Source: Hirundichthys speculiger
Lineage: Eukaryota; Chordata; Actinopteri; Beloniformes; Exocoetidae
Length of the DNA stretch: 64,000 nt
Reading direction: 5' to 3'
Assembly (NCBI GenBank): GCA_018398805.1
Contig: JAGFBZ010000373.1
Coordinates: 496,001 to 560,000 of the forward strand
Part shown: positions 59,241-64,000 of the stretch, piece by piece
Layout: each line of letters opens with the position of its first letter
How positions within the stretch are numbered: the first letter of the stretch is position 1
Position numbers and translations under genes: made by a program
The notes under the pieces: model-generated
Seen by the model: the letters and a program-made list of their open reading frames with translations, nothing else
Databases searched by the model: none
Told to the model about the DNA's origin: nothing

Positions 59241-59420
59241 ATTTTTAATGTCGTTTTCCGCCTGTCTGTCCCGGGAGACGAGTGTGTTTGTTGACAGAGC
59301 AACTTTCTCCTCGTGACGTGTCGGAGGAAACCCAACCGAGGGCGACGCAAACGTGCTCCGGTAATTCCTCTAATTATAAAGTTTAAAGCTGACGACTATG
59401 TAGGAACATAGCTGGGTCAT
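59241..59420 (+). promoter_or_regulatory. CpG-rich promoter of the unidentified right-edge gene
   Basis: Local CpG enrichment with 'cccgggagacgag', a CRE-like 'cgtgacgtg' at about 59312-59320 and 'gagggcgacgcaaacg' precedes the coding exon below. It fits a TATA-less promoter. Confidence 0.5.
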
Positions 59421-59536
59421 TTTTTTTTTTCATGGCGAGCAAAACGACATGGTTTCAACAGGTTTTGAGAAAAATAAGAGGTAAACCCAGAAGAACTGAT
59501 TCCAGCAGAAGCTTTTATTGAACCTTTTTTTTGGGG

Positions 59537-59798
59537 ATGGGCTCAGTGACTTCTGCTTTTACAAGGACGAGAAACGCATTAGTGAAAGTGGGTTCAGAGC
59601 CCGAGAGCCATGACCCGGAGAGGAGCCGGTCCGCTCCGGAGTCGGACCGGGGCAGGAAGAGGAGCGCCAGGTTCAACGTCTCGAGCCAACCGGGTCGGCA
59701 GAGCTCGCGACAGCCGCTCTCCGAGGTCCTGAGCAGACAAGACTCTGACGGAGTCAGACAGAGCGCGAGAAAAAAGGTTTCCGAGGGCCAACAGAGTC
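59537..59798 (+). CDS. First coding exon of an unrecognised gene (continues beyond window)
   Basis: The ATG at 59537 opens MGSVTSAFTRTRNALVKVGS and the frame runs 87 codons to a strong donor (AGTC|GTGAGT). The peptide is Arg/Ser-rich and hydrophilic, with 'KRSARFNVSSQPGRQSSRQP' and 'RQDSDGVRQSARKK', suggesting a disordered N-terminus, perhaps nuclear. I do not recognise the family. High CpG and codon bias argue for a real exon. An upstream ATG at 59432 (MASKTTWFQQVLRKIRG) is in the same frame but hits a stop at about 59518. It could be a uORF, or a separate first exon ending at 'aagag|gtaaac'. No downstream exon was identified before the window ends. Confidence 0.55.
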
Positions 59799-62668
59799 GT
59801 GAGTTTACCGGGTCTCTTCATCTTCATCATGTTGAAATGACCCTTCCTTTAATCCTCTACATGAAAGGTTATTTAGACAAATGTAACATTTTTAATATAA
59901 TGGCTGTGAACAGAAATGGCCAGAAAATATTCAATAGAATCTTAATTTTTTTTTCTCTTAAATTACTTGTGCTTTTATTCAAAAAGGTGTATTTTTGTGC
60001 TTTTTTCTCTAAACCTATTGTGACAACTGGCTTTATGAAAAGGCTGTTACAGCTAAATTTGCAGTAATCATTTAATGTTTTATTTGTCATTTAAATTATT
60101 TAGTTTATAGTTTTTTGATATGTTGTAGTTCAATAGGAAAACTAGTTTTAGAAGCCAAAAACTATTGGGATGTGAACTCAAAAGGGAATAAGAGAAATTA
60201 CTGTATCAGTATAATTCGTGATAAGAATACTTGTATATAAAGTGTGATCATGTTGACAAGGGTTTTGGCAAACATAAATAGGGTATGAGGAGTGATGTTG
60301 GTTCATCCTGCCAGGTACTGTAGCTCAGTTCAGGAGCTAATTCAGTTTTATCCCAACCAGTACTGGTGCTTCTTTACATTTCAGAGGGAAACATTTTGAC
60401 CTTTTTTCATTTGGTATGTACGAAACATATGACGAGTATAACAGATTATTTGTTGTGCTGAACTGGACTACCTTGGAACATGTAACATTATCATACTACA
60501 TGTACTACAAGCACTTTCTGGAACTTCCTGGCCAACATTGTAAATGAGAATCTGTTATGAAGGTTCTGCCTGGTTAAATGAAGGTTAAATGAATTAATAA
60601 ATACATAAATATCAAAAGATCCACCTTAATCAAGCTTTAGTCCAAAATTAGTGGTGCTTGAATCTTTCATATCAGTCATTATGAAATTGAATAGACCATC
60701 TTTTTCAAATGGCTATATATTTTAGATATTCTAAGGTCAGTTTGCATCTCTGTACCCAAGGTTTCCAAAGTTTTACTGCACCTGAGTGCTTACTACCACT
60801 AACATTACACCACTCATCTCCAGTCCCTATCTAAGTTGACTTTATTTTTATATCTTGCATGGTCATAAACTGCAGGTTACACAGCTCACACAGTTTTCTC
60901 AATGTTAAATTAAAAGCGACATTTATCCATATTTGGGACCCCGGCAGCTGTGTTACTTTATACTGCACATCTCTGTGGGTCAGCTCATGGATTTCTCTAT
61001 AGATGTGAGCATCTGGTTACTTCACAGGGTCAAATGAATATACTCCTGAAAAAAAGGTATCCTCTGAATGAATGCTGAGCTCTTTGAAGGCGAGCTTCAA
61101 TACAGCATAGCTCCACTACCAAAGCATCTCTTTGATGTTTGAGATGTCCTTTAGACTAAAATAAACAAAATTTACAGTTCTGTTCATTTTAAATGAATCT
61201 CATACTAGAGCTGCCGTTTGTCGTAGCTAGCGTCATGGAGACACACGTACAAAGAATAAGATGTCCTAAAATATGATAACACAGTTAATACCCCAGTTAT
61301 TTCCTTTGGCAAAGATGAAGAGGTCAAACTGTGTTTTATCAAAACTGGGATCTGTTTTTAAGAGTAATATCTCATAAAAGCAGTGAACTTCAAATATCCT
61401 GTTGTGATTTGTGAACATTTCCATTTAGTGATGTTTATCAGTAGAAAAAAAAACACTATGAACACACAGAATATTTTGACCTTTATGTTATTCAGTCTGG
61501 CCGCCAGTTCATCATGTTTATCTTAATTTCACACCATTGCTTCCACCTCTACTTCCAATTCCCTACATATCTGTCCCTGAGGAAAGCACCTCTCCCTGGT
61601 TGGTTCCTCAAAAATCTTTACTGTGGCGTTTCCATGACCATATTACAGTGTAGACTCCTGTTGAGCTTTCTTCTCACTTCCCAGTGGTATGCATATGCAC
61701 TGAGGAGTCTCACCCTAGCTCCCAGCCTGACATGACACTCATCTGCTCCCTCCTGAGAAAAGAGACACTAACACCTGCCTCCCCATCAGCTCTTCAACTC
61801 ATCTTGTTGAAACCTTTTAGGATCAGACAGTCTCAGTGATGTAGCACCTGCAACCACTGCTTGGTTATGCAGAGAGCAGCCTGACATTGGTCTGACAACT
61901 GTACACAGTGGCTACTATCTGAGATGCAGTTTGATGCAGTCTCGATGCAGTTTCAGCTTCCCAGAGTTATTGAAATTATGATTAACTTCAATCTATTTGT
62001 CTTGTCACCAGCTTCCATATAGTTGTATTGTGTTAAATAAAAGCAAAAAAGTCAAGTTACCTTATGTCAACCTCATCAGGAAAGAATAGTTTTACTCAAC
62101 AACCACATATTTTAAGAAAAAAAATTTTTTTTTTACTTTTCGTGAACAGTGTTGCAGGAGGTGTAGTGTGAAAATACAATGCTTTGTGGTGTTGAAGAGC
62201 TGATATTGAACACCCTGTTGTTGTAGAGTGGGCAGGAGTTACTCTTATCACATATTAGAAAAAAAGAAGTGGTTTTGTGTGTGGGTAATAAGACTACAGG
62301 AACATTTTCAGTGGAGAGATTTTACAAGACCTGCAGACCTAGGGCATTAAATCAGTTAGTGTTTATTTTCTTTTTTTCATAATAATGCCCGATGTTGACA
62401 TTTCTACATTGCTATTTTTTTCACGGTATGCAAGCATGAAAGTGATGATATGTGATATATGGCAGAGGTGAATAAAAGCAAATGCAAGGACTTGCAAATC
62501 AGTGAAGAATTTTGTTTACTCTGCTACGATGTAATTTGTTGAAAAATTTATTTGATCTTGTTTTGAAAATTTTACATATGCGATATGAACCAGTATATGT
62601 ATGTATAAACTTCTATTAATGCATTCGTTTTAAAGGGTAATGTTTCCTGTACTTTCATTGATATAGGG
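59799..62668 (+). other. Presumed first intron of the right-edge gene
   Basis: AT-rich sequence. About 61500-61800 is less AT-rich with a weak open frame I cannot place, perhaps retroelement-derived. No exon identified. Confidence 0.4.
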
Positions 62669-63410
62669 CACATGTGTCAAACACAAGGACCCGCGGGCCA
62701 AATGTGGCCCGCCACTTCATTTTTATGTGGCCCTCGAGAGCTTGGGCATTATTGGCTTAAATTTTAATCCAACATTTTAAGACTTAAAATAAGCTTACGC
62801 TGCTTTAAAGCGCATACTGACAATAAACTACATCTCCCATCATGCATTTTGTCGTTACCCACAACGATAATGGTAGCTATGAGCGAGACGATTTTTCAGA
62901 ACTGATGGATTTAAGAAAAACCTTTACAAAGTAACCCCAACATGTCCAAGAAAAGAAAATTTGATACACAAGGAAGGCAGTTTCATGAACGATGGGAAAA
63001 AAATTACAAGTTTGTATCTTAAGGTGAAATAACAGTATGTCTTTTGTGTTATGAGCCGGGTGTCAGTCGTGAAAGAGCTTAATCTACGTCGGCATTTTGA
63101 CAGCAAACACGGAGCTAAGTATGCTAAATTTAGCCTGCAAGAAAAACAAAGAACCGCTTCCGCTTCTGAAACCAAGGTTTGTGGTTACTGATGTTAACCA
63201 CAAACCCTGAGTTTAATATAATAATGACTTAAATATTTGAAACTTTAATACATAATAAATACAAAACCATTATTTAACAAATAATAAAGTGTAGTTTAAT
63301 TTATTTTGATTTTCATTGCATTTTGTTTCACTCATGCTGTCAATCTGGCCCTTCGAAGGGCAACCATGATGCTGATGTGGCCCTCAGTGAAAACGAATCT
63401 GACACCCCTG
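62669..63410 (+). mobile_element. Internally deleted hAT element with BED-finger remnant and perfect 8-bp TSD
   Basis: Ends are CACATGTGTCAAAC and GACACCCCTG, the hAT terminal inverted repeats. An identical 8-mer ATATAGGG flanks both sides (62661-62668 and 63411-63418). The interior keeps the start of a hAT transposase: MSKKRKFDTQGRQFHERWEK, then a broken BED zinc finger with 'VCLLCYE' and 'LNLRRHFDSKHGAKYAKF'. There is one stop and one frameshift. At 742 bp it is a deletion derivative and cannot move itself. Confidence 0.92.
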
Positions 63411-63418
63411 ATATAGGG

Positions 63419-64000
63419 CCTAAGCTGCTCAAGAGGTTTGTTATATTTTTGTATTCATAATGTACCAGAGCTTTTTTCAATGGGTGACAGGTTTGAACTT
63501 TAGGCAGGATACTTTAGTACCTGGACACATTTTACCACAGAAGGCAGGTTGTTAGGTGTTGAAAGTGCTTTGGCATTGTCATGCTGAACTAAACGAAGCT
63601 ATGAGTTAAAAATGTAATCTGGATGGCATCTCAAATTCCTCCAAAACATGCATGTAATCTGCATTAATGGTGACTTCAGAGGTGTGCAGATTACACAAAT
63701 TAACTCATCCTTAAAACTAGATTTGTAACTTCAGCTATTTTGACGTACAGTTTGGCAGTATGCATGTTCATATTTCCACCCTTAATCATCTTGAAAAAGG
63801 ACTCATCATGTCACCCTGTATCAGGGAAAATAAGGGAATCACTTTTACAAAAAAATCATAGTTTCAGCTGCACAGGAACACTGCAGGGGACTTATTTAGC
63901 ACGTTGTCTTCCTTTTAACTGCAAAACTGAACTGAAGCAACACTGTTGGTGAGGTTCATGGTTCTCAGTGAATTCATAATGTGTTTTACAATTTGTCTGT
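63419..64000. other. Right edge, no features seen
   Basis: AT-rich sequence with no recognised exon or repeat. Confidence 0.45.

Overview
The window looks like a teleost (ray-finned fish) nuclear chromosome segment. It has intron-containing vertebrate genes with GT-AG splice sites, AT-rich intergenic DNA, and repeat classes common in fish: Tc1-like and hAT transposons, L2-like LINEs, fish LINE tails with (GGAT)n, and MITEs. The species cannot be named from sequence alone.

Layout, left to right. About 1.0-10.4 kb: rgs20 (+), encoding an RZ/A-family RGS protein with the palmitoylated cysteine string, with a candidate upstream alternative exon and a GC-rich first-exon region near 5.0-5.2 kb. 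About 11.1-18.0 kb: intergenic DNA with degenerate repeats. 18.0-27.3 kb: tcea1 (-), transcription elongation factor TFIIS, ten coding exons. One tcea1 intron has AT-AC ends with U12-type signals, and two large introns carry Tc1 and LINE remnants. 27.3-30.5 kb: short head-to-head intergenic region. 30.5-42.1 kb: rp1 (+), the doublecortin-domain photoreceptor protein, with two DCX domains and one giant final exon containing a long Glu-rich segment. 42.5-51.7 kb: gene-poor and repeat-rich. 51.7-57.1 kb: vim (+), vimentin, all nine exons. 59.4-59.8 kb: a GC-rich promoter and first coding exon of an unrecognised gene running off the right edge, whose presumed first intron holds a hAT remnant with an intact 8-bp target duplication.

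The order rgs20-tcea1-rp1 matches human 8q11-q12, but LYPLA1, MRPL15 and SOX17, which lie between TCEA1 and RP1 in human, are absent here. Vim (human chromosome 10) sits next to rp1. These genes do not form one pathway. They are a signalling GAP, a Pol II elongation factor, a photoreceptor axoneme protein and an intermediate filament.

Two points deserve attention. (1) Nine apparent single-base frameshifts interrupt rgs20 (2), rp1 (6) and vim (1). Each restores strong family homology on both sides, most are extra bases, and the shifts in rp1 net out to an exact open frame. This looks more like base-level assembly error than pseudogenes, so naive gene models here will be broken. (2) The tcea1 AT-AC intron carries near-perfect minor-spliceosome signals. 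I found no convincing wholly new system; most of the novelty is gene structure, assembly quality and transposon relics.
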